Below the pieces are notes generated by a model. That model saw only the letters and a program-made list of their open reading frames with translations. It did not search any database and had not been told where the DNA came from. A program made the translations under genes and the position numbers. Positions 10,535 through 20,847 of a stretch of DNA of 64,000 bases are shown in pieces. The stretch is from assembly GCF_963678635.1 (NCBI RefSeq), contig NC_087068.1, positions 22,159,029-22,223,028 on the forward strand. The letters run 5' to 3'. This stretch comes from Symsagittifera roscoffensis (lineage: Eukaryota; Xenacoelomorpha; Acoela; Convolutidae). How positions within the stretch are numbered: position 1 is the first letter of the stretch; each line of letters starts with the position of its first letter.

Positions 10535-11299
10535 TTATCCCAGGAGCGTGACTTCCATCAATGGCCGTATCGGTTGCGTATCCAGACTGTGTACAGAGGG
10601 CACCGTCTCAGGTGGTATCAACACCTCTAGCCCCTCGTTCATGTGCTCCTTGGCCGCCCGGTCTAAATTGAATCGGCCACTGGGCCGAGGAACCTCGTCC
10701 ATCTCCATTCGCGATTCTGGTCTAGATCCTGTGGCGGCTGGTTCCATCGTCCTCATCCTCTTTTCTTTCTGTCTCGCGAGCTCTCGCAGTCTCCTCTGAA
10801 TTTTCTCCATCTCCGACTTCAGCTGCTCACAGCTCGCCTCGTTCTCGCGGACCCTCTGCTCCTGCTGGTACTCCGACCTGATCATGTTGAGATCACGCCT
10901 CGCCTGAGCCCTCTGGAGGATCGCTTGATCTCTTTTCAGGCTTGCCTGGTCCCTCTCGAGCTTCGCACCGTCCCTGTCAAGGCTCGCCTTGTCTAGTTCC
11001 CCTTGTGCCCTCTCTAGTTCTCTCTTCTAGCTGCTGAGGTCCGGGTACGCTTCCTCTGTCTGTTGAGATCGTAACATCAACAATGGCCTGGTCGTGGATT
11101 GGGCCGCGAATCCCACTGGCGGTCTGGTGGGGAGTGGAAATTCTCCCTCGCCATATTCCGTATTATTGCTCAAGCCGGGATTTATTGCCCAGTCGAATCC
11201 CCTCACGTCTCCATCCACGTTCCAGGATAACCATCTGGTCTGCTCCTGATTGTATACCCCGTCTGACGTGTAGCCAACCATCAAGACAGCTTCATTCAC
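10535..11299 (-). pseudogene. Polyprotein copy 2: N-terminal coiled coil
   Basis: After a 90-residue start (MNEAVLMVGYTSDGVYNQEQ) and one stop codon at 11027, the same frame gives LERDQASLKRDQAILQRAQA and SEMEKIQRRLRELARQKEKR, a long regular coiled coil of 100 or more residues. A Pro/Glu-rich linker ends it. It lies just upstream, in the coding sense, of the GDSL domain, about 630 bp after the end of the gypsy pol ORF. It could be the N-terminus of a second ORF of that element or of a separate element. Confidence 0.65.
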
Positions 11300-11931
11300 C
11301 CTGCGCCTCTAACTGCAGGATGGCGTTCAACATTACCGCCAACCTCTCATCGACTTAGCTGTAGTCCAGATCCCACAAGCGTTTGTATAGTTCATGGAGC
11401 GTAGGTCTCTTGAGCAGTGCAGGCATAGATTTCCAAAAGCGATCCGCCGTCGTCACAATCTTCAGTTTATCTCACGTGTCAACCAACTTGAGAAATACCT
11501 TACCAGTTAGACTTGAGAAATGCCTTTTTCCCACTCGATACTTGAGAAATGTTTCCCTTCAATGCTGCTGATAGTGAACTTGCTCAAGACCTTCTTCCTT
11601 CTTTTTAAATGAGTGCGGCTAGGTCGTCAACTCAATTTTGCAAATCAATCTGAAATTAAAACGCAGTTCTTAGACCGAGGTGTCTTGTGCCTAACCTAAG
11701 CCCCCCCCCATTATTGGGTTTAAAACCTTATCCCACCAATTATTTGCAAAAATATATCAATTAGTGACTTTAAGAGCATGCAAATTCATTTCATGTTTTT
11801 GCACCATTAACTCTCTAATATTTAATTGTCATGCCAACTACACTAAAATCCCTCTACCTGACTCGTGCCCCCTGGTACCTAACTCGTGCCCCCGTTTAAC
11901 TCAACTCGAGACCCCCATGTCCGCTCGAAAC
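11300..11931. other. Non-coding stretch between pol and the SGNH polyprotein
   Basis: There is no coding frame of note. ACTTGAGAAAT occurs three times in 70 bases (11484-11556), and a run of nine C lies at 11701. If the two ORFs belong to one element, this is the inter-ORF spacer. If they are two elements, an LTR should lie here. I see no TG...CA-bounded repeat that recurs at the other end. Confidence 0.5.
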
Positions 11932-12312
11932 TCAGGCGATATTCAAGTAGTACTTCTCGTGTATGTGCACCGTTATCTCCGTTTCTGCAAAGACCACGTG
12001 TAGGATGGCGTACAATTCCCTAGGGTTCAACTTGCCCCTGTTTGGGTCATAGACCGGCATCGAGACCTCCATTAACCCTCTTTGAACCATGAAGTCTCTC
12101 AGCCTCGTAAGTGCCAACATCACATGTTCAGGGTCTATCGTGCTCCTTTCATTGACCCTTGTTACCAAGAAGCACAGGTATTTGCCCGGAACTTGTGAAA
12201 CTGAGGGAAGAAGCGCAGCCATTCCTCTCAGCCCCGGTATCTGCCTAAATAGAAACTCTACGTTCTGATACTCTCTCTTGAAGTCGGCCTCCAGTCTTGG
12301 TTTGAAGCTCAT
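11932..12312 (-). pseudogene. Macro-domain-like C-terminal domain of pol
   Basis: The segment KYLCFLVTRVNERSTIDPEH, LTRLRDFMVQRGLMEVSMPV, YDPNRGKLNPRELYAILHVV, FAETEITVHIHEKYY follows the pattern of the C-terminal half of macro (ADP-ribose-binding) domains attached to some retroelements. These have a beta strand with LVT, a helix, a strand ending in MP, the substrate loop, a helix, and a strand with TEITVHIH. The usual GCGLD loop after MP is replaced by YDPNRGKLN, so ADP-ribose hydrolysis is doubtful. The similarity is from motif memory, not from a search. The frame ends at the last codons before 11932, which would be the end of the pol ORF. Confidence 0.55.
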
Positions 12313-12320
12313 GTCTGCCG

Positions 12321-12708
12321 TTATGCATATTGCGCTTTCCTGTCCGACAAGATGAAGTCGCTGTCCGTGATCAGGATGTTCTCTGAATATTTATTGGGTA
12401 TTTCAAATTTTGTCTTGAAATTTCGCCCTATGTTAGGCTCAGCCTCATCCTGATCCAAATCCAGCTCGCTGGTCTCTCTCGCTTCCCTGAGCTTCTTTAT
12501 TATAAAATTTTTGGTGTGGGTAAGTCCTACCCCCACTTCCCTGACAAAAATATTTAACGACGTCCCCGTCGATGATGCCGAGTCTAAATTATCTGGTGGT
12601 ACCTCGAACGGCCTGTCGGTTGCTGTGCAACCGAAGAGTGAATCTTTTGTTTTCACGTGTTTTTCCGCTGACACGTCGACCTGTTGGATACTTTGCTCTT
12701 CATCCCCC
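12321..12708 (-). pseudogene. Pol C-terminal spacer region
   Basis: The frame gives VPPDNLDSASSTGTSLNIFV, then VGLTHTKNFIIKKLREARE and EPNIGRNFKTKFEIPNKYSE, ending ITDSDFILSDRKAQY. No domain is recognised. It connects the integrase tail with the macro-like domain and appears to belong to the same polyprotein, broken by one stop near 12716 and one near 12321. Confidence 0.6.
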
Positions 12709-13437
12709 TCATTCACGCATCCATTCCAGTATCCTCAAGTTTGTGTTCTCCCTCCTTTCTATCTCGCTCTGCTCCAGATCTGTTTCTCGTTCAGGTATCG
12801 AGTAATCCTCCTGCAAGTAGTGCTCGCTGTCGTTGATTATTTGCCATTCGTCATCGGCTACTAATTCGCCCACACTCACTAACTCTGCGCTCAGCTCATC
12901 AGGCTGCATCTTGTCATTCAAGAAGTCATCCCCGTACCTGTTGTACCTCATGCCTGTCTGCTTGCGATTGCCAGTCCTTGTTTCTGCTGTCCTCGGCAAG
13001 TCTGGTTCCGTCCACTTCGGCTCCTCATTCTGCTCTGGATCATTCCAATCTTCTTCCTTAAAGGATCCCGCATCTGAGTCTGCCTCTATTTTTTCATTAT
13101 CATCCATGCTCACGTCCTCGCCGCCATCGTTCTTTTCTCTGGTGCCTTTCTCATTCACTTCACATGATGGCTCTACCAATAGGTACTCAAGTCCTTCCAT
13201 ATTCTGTGGTACGCACCAATCTTCCGGAGATGGGACATGAGGCTTCAGATTTTCATATTGCGCTGCACGCCTTGTACTCAAATGGTAGAACCGTCCCTGT
13301 TGATGTACCTCCGTTGTCATGAACGGACCTCGCCATTTCTTCAGTAGCTTCTTAGTCCCCCTTCGGTGGTATGATATTCTGGAACACCCAGACAAATTGT
13401 CCCACTGCGTACGGTTTTGCTTGAAGTATCTTCTCAT
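12709..13437 (-). pseudogene. Integrase C-terminal GPY-like region and acidic tail
   Basis: KLLKKWRGPFMTTEVHQQGR followed by FYHLSTRRAAQYENLKPH is the GPY/F-type module that ends gypsy integrases. About 170 acidic residues follow (DDNEKIEADSDAGSFKEEDW), with no chromodomain. The stop is at 12709. Confidence 0.82.
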
Positions 13438-14435
13438 CGTACTTCTTCCGCTGCCTCATTTGTGCCTGTGTTGTGTTCCTCCTGCAGAGCTCGTTTAGCT
13501 CCTGTTGTCTCTTGACCGCTTCTTTCACAAAAGCTTGAGGTGACGTCTTTTTCCCTTCGGATTCTGGGTAAAAGAATGTTAGGGGCATCGCTCTTTCCCT
13601 GCCTGTCAACATCATGAAGGGACTGATTCCTGTTGTCGAGTGTTGCGTGCTGATATACGCCCCTACCATTTGCGGCAGATACTTATCCTAGTCCGTCATA
13701 TATCTCAAGCAATACACCCTCAGCATGTTCACCAGCGTTCTGTTCTGTCTCTCAACTAGTCCGTTAGTCTGAGGATGGTAAGTAGTTGAGTGTGCTTGAG
13801 CAATGTGCGATCTCCTCATTAACTCTTTTGTTAAAGCGTGTCATCGGACAACCATATCGTGATATCCAATGTGTTATCAAATGGTCACAAGTCTCCTCCG
13901 CTGAGGCTGTTTGACATGGCACCGCTTCTGCCAACTTCGTAAAGTGATCTAATATGACCAGTGTTTGATTATATCCCGAGTCTGTCATGCAGATGTTCTG
14001 ATGGTCTATCTGCACGACTTCGTTAAACTCCGAGCTCTCTACGGAATTGAGTGGGAACTTCATTTTTCTTGGATCTTTCACTTGTAAAAACGCCAGGCAT
14101 GCATTCACCCACCTCTCGCAGGCCTTCCTTAACCCTGGCCAGTCAAACCTGTGTAGTATTCTTTGTTGTACTTTGTCTAACCCCGTATGTCCCATCTGGT
14201 CGTGCGATCTGAATAACACTTCTGTCTGGTACAGCTTTGGTAGTATGATGAGGTTGTGCTTGTGTAGTATCTTCTCCTCATCTTTTCTTCTGCAGGCTAC
14301 CACACCATCAGTAGTGTGATACAGTAAATCTTTTCTCTCCTTGTAGAACTGGCTCAAGATTTTGTAACTGTCTTCCTCCAGATCCACCTTCTCTTTGACT
14401 CCTGTCTCAATCCAGTTGGAGAGGTTGCTCGTCAT
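13352..14435 (-). pseudogene. Integrase: zinc-binding and DDE core, frameshifted
   Basis: The zinc-binding HHCC region is visible as RSHDQMGHTGLDKVQQRI and CERWVNACLAF; the last Cys of the C-X2-C pair is Phe here. The core gives VVQIDHQNI (first Asp) and LVILDHFTKLAEAVPC (second Asp). The Glu block YHPQTNGLVERQNRTL lies in another frame at about 13,740-13,790. The C-terminal core continues in 13352-13669 (TQHSTTGISPFMMLTGRERA). At least two frameshifts separate these parts. Confidence 0.9.
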
Positions 14436-15280
14436 CTTGTAATTTTTTTGAGCTCATGGAGATCTGACAGCCTGTATCTCGCCTTGACGTGTTCTTTCAA
14501 TGCCATTATTTGACCATTCATTTCTCCGGGACTGTAGATGTCATCCTTCAGTTTGGCGCAAACTATCATTCTCAAGATCTTCCTGTCACCATCAGGCACC
14601 AGGTTTGTTCTGACATTTGAATAGCACGATAGCTCCCTGAACAATTTCCTTGATACTGCAATTTTCTCAAGTTCATCACTTCCGCACATCTCTTGCTGAT
14701 CCAAATTGTATGTTCCTAAGGAGGGGTCAGTTTGTAGTTCCCTGTCACGGTGCCTCATTTTCTCTTCTGCCAATATCATGCATAGACTATCCTGATCATT
14801 ACTGCTCTTCTCTGAGTCTTCATCCCATTCATTTGACTCCCCGGACAGTTTCTCTTCTTCAGCATCTTTTTCTGATGTGGCCCACTCCCCGGACTCTTGA
14901 CCCAATCCAAGGTGTTCGGCCTCCTCGTTAAATGTCACTTTCTTCTGCTGAACCATGATCCGCCTTAGTATCTCTTCCGGGATCTTCTCTACCAGTGACT
15001 GCACGACATCCTTGCCATCGAGTTGCTTTTCTTTCAACGAGTCCTCGCCATACGCTGTCTCCTCTCTTCTCAGTATTGAGACCTCTGGTTCGTCTTTTTC
15101 ATTGGACTGGATAACGGGTCTATCGTCTGCTAGACTCTCAAGTAGTTTCCTCAGGTCCTCACTAATCATCGCACTTCCCGCCTCTACCTGCTTGAGATCG
15201 TAACCTTTCGCTTTTAGTGTTTCCCTCACTATTTTTGAATTGAGCTTTACTTCCATTGGCATCCTTCCGTTTTTCTTCAA
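14432..15280 (-). pseudogene. Acidic linker between RNase H and integrase
   Basis: This 282-residue frame is rich in Glu, Asp, Lys and Ser (EEKLSGESNEWDEDSEKSSN), with no motif I recognise. It ends YRLSDLHELKKIT, directly before the integrase. Most gypsy elements have only a few dozen residues here, so the long acidic insert is unusual for the family. It is open across its whole length, which suggests it was under selection in the active ancestor. Confidence 0.75.
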
Positions 15281-15322
15281 GATCGTTCTCTGGCCGCTCT
15301 TCTGGCAATTCGGGATGATCCT

Positions 15323-15874
15323 CTATTGGTTTACCTGACCTGTCGAGCTATGTCGTGAGTGGTAGGCTGTCGTATGTTTCTTGTCCATAAAAGAGAAGCC
15401 ATCTTTGATTTCTGGTTTGTCCGCCTCCCTTTGTTCCTGCCTTTCGTAGAATTCCGTCTTCTTACTCAAGCTATATGCATTTTGATGTTTGTCCCTTGTT
15501 CTGTGTTCGATGATCATATTGTAGCCATCCAAGCGAACTATCCATCTCCCAATGTAGCTCTGATCCATTGAGTACATTTTCAACCAGCTTAGTGCTCTAT
15601 TGTCGACCCGTAACTTGAATGGTTCGCTACCTAGGTACGCCCTGTATTTTCCAACAAAGGCGACAACCGCAAACATTTCTGCCTTGGGCGCACGGTACTT
15701 TATTTCTGTATCACTCAAGACTTTGCTCCCGTATGCTATCGGTCTCAAGACTGTCTTCCCGTTCCATTCCTGCTCTTGATGAAGTATGCCCGAGATCGCT
15801 ACCACCGACGCATCCGTATCCAGCACGTACATCCCTTTTTCCGTCGGCATACCTAGCACAGGTGATTCACACAA
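15323..15874 (-). pseudogene. RNase H domain of gypsy pol
   Basis: VLDTDASVVAISGILHQEQE holds the first catalytic Asp. KYRAPKAEMFAVVAFVGKYR is the Glu-containing block, and FKLRVDNRALSWL the next Asp block. Position after the connection domain and the 170-residue size fit. Translation continues past the usual end (HRTRDKHQNAYSL, where the canonical HVPG-N-ADALSR element is altered) into an unrelated tail. Confidence 0.92.
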
Positions 15875-15915
15875 CTCCTTCTTTATCCTCTGAATGACTC
15901 TTCCGCTGCGTTGTT

Positions 15916-16113
15916 CTACAAGAACTTCTTGCCCTTGTGCCTCATGAGTTGTTGCATCGGGTACACTCTGTCCGCATAGCCTTTAATGAATTCCCTGTAA
16001 TAGTTCGCAAAACCCAAGAAGCTCATCAGTTGATTCTCCGTTTTCGGTGATTTCCAAGTCAGCACCGCTTCTACTGCATCTGGGTCTGGTCTGATGCCAT
16101 GTTTATCCACCAT
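15916..16113 (-). pseudogene. RT thumb/connection region
   Basis: PDPDAVEAVLTWKSPKTENQ and LMSFLGFANYYREFIKGYAD are the conserved thumb and connection motifs between polymerase and RNase H in gypsy elements. A stop separates this piece from the polymerase core. Confidence 0.88.
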
Positions 16114-16126
16114 CCTCCCCAGGTAT

Positions 16127-16775
16127 TTATTTGAGTCCTTGAGTATCTCGCACTTTAATGGCTTGCTTTTTAGTTCTGCTTTTTTTCATGCAAGCGAACA
16201 CCTCATCTAGTCGCTCGAAGTGGTCCTCTAGTATAGGTGAGGCTATTACCACGTCGTCCATGTAACACATCACTAGGTTGCCATATTTTTTCGTTACACT
16301 TGTCAATGCGTGTGCCATCAATCGTTGAAACGTAGCCGTGGCGTTGCATGGACCAAAGGGCATCCTCTTCCATTGAAACAGCCGTAGCTAGCAAGCAAAC
16401 CTTGTTTTGTCCCTGTCCTGCTTCCTCAGTTGGACCTGCCAAAAAGCCGAACCTAAATCAAGAGTTGTAAAAAATTTTGCGTCCCCTCATTTTGAGAGGC
16501 TCTGATCAATCCTAGGTATGGGATAGGCATCCTTCACCGTCACCGAGTTCAAAACTCAGTTCAATTCGAAATTCACAACAAAACCTTAGTTGGTCGCCTT
16601 TCTTTTTGGCCATCACTACTCCACACATCCACGGTGACTTGGATGGTTCTATCAAATCATACTCTAGTAGGGTTTCAATTTCTTTTCTACATGCATCCGA
16701 TTTGTTAGGGGTCATACGCCTCGCGCCCTCCCTGAGTGGTGCCACCGATTCTTCAAGTTCTTTTTCGTGTTCCAC
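16127..16775 (-). pseudogene. Ty3/gypsy reverse transcriptase, frameshifted
   Basis: Block 1 is LIEPSKSPW followed by VVMAKKKGDQLRFCCEFR. The frame is then lost for about 150 bp, where remnants such as AEEAGQ/NKVCLL are scattered over two frames. It is regained at MPFGPCNATATFQRLM and the catalytic YMDDVVIAS (16,255-16,285). The YMDD box and the MPFG block are the standard gypsy polymerase motifs. At least two frameshifts, and an FCCEF in place of the usual FCVDYR, show that it is dead. Confidence 0.92.
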
Positions 16776-16807
16776 AAAGTTACAACAACCAATGTCTGCT
16801 CTGTGTT

Positions 16808-16888
16808 TCGAAAAAAAGTCCTAGTACGAAAAAACGTTCCTAGTACGAAAAAACGTTCCTATGTTTCGAAAAAACGTTCCGATCTAGT
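16808..16888. repeat. Short tandem expansion before the RT domain
   Basis: The phrases CTAGTACGAAAAAACGTTC and TTTCGAAAAAACGTTC occur three to four times in 80 bases. The unit contains A-runs, so slippage during copying is the simplest origin. It adds codons or breaks the frame just before the reverse transcriptase start. Confidence 0.8.
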
Positions 16889-17616
16889 ACGTACTTGATG
16901 GCTTCGAGCTGTTCGTCCGTCACGTTGCCCCTCAAGTGTTCTATTTCTGGTAAAACCGGTTTATCCCTTTCCAATTCCTCTAGTGTGGGTCTTTCTGGAA
17001 AATTCGAACAGATCGAAAGTCCATCGTCTGTCCCTGACTTAAGCGATTTCACAAGACCTGAGGAATATTTTATTTTCTTCAACCTTCTCAAGATACAAAT
17101 CTTGTCCCTATGATTAGGACAATCAAGAACTTCATTTTCTTTTACATTTTCAGTCATTTCATATCGAGTTTTTACAGGTAGAGCGTATCCCAATTTTTTA
17201 CCCCTCTGGATCGTGATAGGTATGTCAAGGGTATTCAACAAAACACTGACGCAGAGTCCACTCTTGGTTATTGAGAAGGACCTTCCTAAAATAGCAGCAC
17301 TTTGACTATTTGGATTCGGTACTGTGCATACTTGCTTGTTGTCACTTAGTTCATTATAATGTTTCAACCGCAAGCTTACTATTGCCGCTTCCTTTGCCTT
17401 CAGCCTTACCCTCCTACTCAAGAATACCGGTGCTTTGTTCTCATTTGCCATTATTAGATTTACCGGCTTAATTACGTACTTCCTTTCCGGGTTCCGAATC
17501 CTGAACGTCGCATTGTTTAGATCAATTGTTACATCGAAATTCCTGATGAAGTCTCTGCCTAAAATAAAGTGGTCAGACTCATCTAGATTCTCCACCACGA
17601 GGAAGCTCATCCACAA
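16840..17616 (-). pseudogene. Protease C-terminal part and protease-RT linker
   Basis: The frame resumes protease with MSFLVVENLDESDHFILGRDFI and continues for about 210 residues (DVTIDLNNATFRIRNPERKY and so on). This is the usual length of the segment between protease and reverse transcriptase in gypsy elements. It ends at a local tandem expansion near 16808-16888 that disrupts the approach to the polymerase. Confidence 0.82.
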
Positions 17617-17788
17617 ATTATTTTGTAGCCAAGTCCTGCTTCACTTTATTGATAGCTTATGCGGCAGCTTTCTCGTAGTTTATCTCCGGTGAATTCCCAA
17701 CCTCGGCTTCCATTGCACTTCTTACTTGCATTACCGCCTTCACCGTCTTTGTTGGTAATTCCCCACTCGCTGCCTCTGTGTTCTTCAA
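17613..17788 (-). other. Gag fragment inserted inside the protease coding region
   Basis: In copy B the protease reads without interruption from the ACAAATTGCG region into TAGGGCTATT. In copy A the same site contains about 170 extra bases, starting TTTTGTAGCCAAGTCC and ending TTCTTCAAAT. These match the gag helical region at 18555-18725 in the same orientation, about 940 bp away. The ends share only short homology (ACAAAT-T and AAAT-TAGGG). This is a direct, non-reciprocal copy of gag sequence into protease. Confidence 0.85.
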
Positions 17789-18084
17789 ATTAGGGCTATT
17801 ATTGGTGTTCTGCCTAGTACCCGCAGCGCCCCTTTGTGTGCCGCTGACAGCCGTATTCTCGAGTCCATCAAGTCATCTTTGTCGAAGCCCATCTTGTTCC
17901 AAGTTTCAATTGGTATGACGCTCAAGACTGCTCCTGTGTCCAATAAAACACGCAGTTGAGTCTTCTTTCCACTTATGTCTAGTACATGCCCAGATACGCC
18001 TGCTTCCGTCCCTATAAGCATAGCATCTTCTTCCAACTTGGCACAGTGTCCAATCGATCTCGTTTTTAGTTCTTCTCTACCCAC
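17785..18084 (-). pseudogene. Retropepsin-type protease, N-terminal half (copy A)
   Basis: LLDTGAVLSVIPIETWNKMG holds the catalytic DTG. The domain then reads SRIRLSAAHKGALRVLGRTP and stops where a 170-bp piece of gag DNA has been inserted. The rest of the protease (MSFLVVENLDES to ILGRDFI) resumes at 17616. Confidence 0.85.
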
Positions 18085-18090
18085 ATAGAC

Positions 18091-18894
18091 TTATCCGGCT
18101 AGGTCTTCATCACATGTTATCATTGTCTTCGTGTAGATGTTTATTCCATCTATGTTTAGCATCACCTCATGTGGACCATATGCTTCCGTGTACCTATTGT
18201 CGACGCGAACTGATTTGTGGCTACCCCTTGTGAGTAGCGCCCTCACTGCTCTAGAAGTTGTTTGTGGGCTTATTGCACTCAAGTATTCTGCGTACACATC
18301 GATGTGCATTATCGTCTGATCGCTCGGTTCACTCAGGTTTCGTGTTACATCGTGACCGCTCACTGTGATTATCGACATTATTCTTGCCCCAATTTTCGTT
18401 ATGCCAAATGGTTTTCCCGTCACCATCTTTAGAGTATTGCAATTACCACCATTTGTTGCACTCTTTGTGTCCTCCAGCCTTGGGATTGTTCTGCAGAGTG
18501 TTTCATTCAGCTTCTGCCTCTCTATCTCGTGCCTCAGTCGTTGCTCGATTTCTTTTGTAGCCAAGTCCTGCTTCACTTTGTTGATTGCTTCTGCAGCAGC
18601 TTTCTCGTAGTTTACCTCCAGTGAATTCCCAACCTCGGCTTCCTTTGCACTTCTGATTTGCGTTACCGCTTTCACTTTCACTGTCTTTGTCGGTGATTCC
18701 CCACTCGCTGTGTTCTTCAAATCGATTTCGGCCTGCCTGTTCCTTGTATTCTGTACCGCATTTTGATTCTTCACAGCCTCTGAAAATAACGGACAGTCCA
18801 TCCTGAAATGGCCCTCTTGGTTACAGAAGAAGCACCTCGCGCCTATTTTGATGATTAAGCCACTATAAAACTCGTGTTCCTCCGTTTGGCTCAT
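18091..18894 (-). pseudogene. Gag second zinc knuckle and C-terminal region (copy A)
   Basis: The ORF starts just after the knuckle-containing capsid ORF. It carries CFFCNQEGHFRMDC, then a Lys/Glu-rich helical region, and ends MITCDEDLAG before the protease. It matches copy B (21447-22412) with some amino-acid changes and a short deletion (no KHKLALAP segment). Confidence 0.82.
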
Positions 18895-18912
18895 GTCTTC
18901 TACATCCGGAGC

Positions 18913-19467
18913 TTATCTCAGTCTTTTCATGCCTTGTTTGTATGTTTTACAATCCGCCACGTGATGATCCGCTGGTCCGCAATTTGCGCATGATCTACGC
19001 TTAAGCTTAACCATATCATCTCTCGGCTTGTACCATGACGACCTTTGCTGTTGGCCTCCCGCTTGCATATTCCTACCCTCTGAGTACGAATACTTCTTTG
19101 GTTTCATCAACATGCATTCCTTCGGCTTTTGCCTCATCTCTTCCGGAGTTGGTGCATTATTTTTTGAAAGTGTATAATACGACGCCAAGATCGTTCTCAA
19201 GTTGTCACTTTTTACCCCGTAGATGAACTTCGAGGCGATGGTGAAATTTCTCCTGTTTGTCGAATCTTCCGGATCACTCCTTCTTCTCAGGCTCTCAAAA
19301 TCATCCAGGAACCTATCGATTGACTCGTCGTCCCTCTGTCTTCCTTTTTCAAATCTCTTCATCGCTTGGTGGCCCTTCATTCCTGATCCGAATCGATTCA
19401 ACAGTATTTCGAATATCTTGTCTGCCGTATCACGTTCCTCTTCCTTCTTCGCGACTACGCATTTCAA
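18913..19467 (-). pseudogene. Gag capsid and first zinc knuckle (copy A)
   Basis: The capsid block RFLDDFESLRRRSDPEDS is followed by ASKFIYGVKSDNLRTILASY and ends at the knuckle CANCGPADHHVADC (CX2CX4HX4C). A stop codon follows at 18913, in place of the continuous reading seen in copy B at 22330, so the second knuckle lies in the next ORF. Confidence 0.82.
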
Positions 19468-19547
19468 CGCTGTGCTCTCTAGATTGCTCAGTATTGCTGT
19501 GCAGGCCTACCTTTCATCGTTCAAGTTGTCCTGTTCTAGGTGTAGTC

Positions 19548-20252
19548 TCATGACTTCCACCCATGTGTCAATGCAGCCATCCGAGTCAATGAATCATCTT
19601 TGAACTCTTTGGGTTTCTTGAAGGCCTTCCTGGATTTACCACTTCCTCTATCACTCCAGTCAGTGTTCCTTGTCTCGAACGCTTCCAGTGTCCTGTTCAT
19701 CATCTCCCAGGTGCTTGCCGATGTCATGGCGTCAGGTGCTACGTAAGTGTTCGTGCTTGAGACCTCTGGTGCATTCGTAGTGTTTGAGGATCCACCCTTT
19801 ATGTTGGTCTTGGACCCCCCTGCCCCGGTGCTCGCTGCAATCCGGGGTAACGGTGTAGACTCCCGTTTATTCCGTTGCGGTTCTGTGAAGTCAACTCTGG
19901 TGCCTTGCGGTCTATCTGCTACCAGCTTATCTTGCGCTGTAGAGTTTCTCAAGAGAGCATCCAGTTTGGACTGTATAGCACATGAACTTTCTGCTTGGTC
20001 TCTGCTCATCGTGTCCATTCTCGTCTCTAGGTTCCACAACTTTTCGATTACAGTGTCGTACCGTTGCTTCATTTCCTGCATGTCCTTTTTGATATGTCTC
20101 TCACGCTGTTTGTCGGTAGCCTCTACTTTTCCTGACATCTGCTGTAACTTTTCTTCTGTTGCCCTCGCCAGTTTGAAGCAAATGTCCAGTTTCTCGTTTT
20201 TATTGTATCGTATCTCTTTTTTTTTAGCATTTGTCGATCTTCTTCGCTGCAC
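19548..20252 (-). pseudogene. Gag coiled-coil region (copy A)
   Basis: This 234-residue frame is strongly helical and charged in its first half (KKEIRYNKNEKLDICFKLAR, then EKLWNLETRMDTMSRDQ), consistent with a coiled coil. A Ser/Thr/Gly-rich linker and the start of the capsid region (KSRKAFKKPKEFKDDS) follow. The region is missing from copy B, where the gag leader passes almost directly into the linker, so copy B has an internal deletion of about 600 bp. Confidence 0.7.
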
Positions 20253-20286
20253 TTCAATTTTTTGTCAATTTGCTCCAACTTTGCCA

Positions 20287-20847
20287 TCAAGTCGCCCAGC
20301 TCAAGAGAAGTTGTTTATTCATGGTTAGCTGTTGCCTCTCTTTTTTCATCTGCTCATCGTCTTGTTTGGCCTCTGTTGTTATTGCAGAAACTGTTCCAAA
20401 TGTTTTGCTTTTCTCGGTCGTTTGTACCACCTCCTCCTTCTCTCTCGGTTTCATTCCAACCATCGCTGCAATCCTCTCTGTGAACGACGTTCTTTTTGAT
20501 TGAGAATCTTCTTTTATCGTTTCCGACGATTTATTCGTTGTGTCGTCTACAGTATCAATTGGTGAAAACTCAATCGTCGTCTTCTCTTGTTCTTCCACGT
20601 TTGGCGTTGGTGTTGATTCCGTTGTTTTCCTTTGCACCTCGTCAGCGCTCTGATCTGGTGTCTCAAGATCAATTTCTATAGCAGGCGCAGTTGATCCTTC
20701 CACAACGCTTTCTTTCGTCTTGTGTTCTTTTGCGCTTCTTGTGTTGACCATGTTCACTGAAAAGTATTTTCTCATTACTTTCGGATCTCTCAAGATCATC
20801 CAGGAACCTATCGATTGACTCGTCGTCCCTCTGTCTTTCTTTTTCAA
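20287..20847 (-). pseudogene. Gag N-terminal region (copy A)
   Basis: The region from DPKVMRKYFSVNMVNTRS onward matches the N-terminal gag of copy B. It has the same acidic Ser/Thr-rich stretch and the conserved FTERIAAMVGMKPREKEE. The first 20 residues of the ORF come from the capsid junction in another frame. The frame breaks near 20290, just before a coiled-coil ORF continues the protein. Here it is followed by the full downstream gag-pol. Confidence 0.7.
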
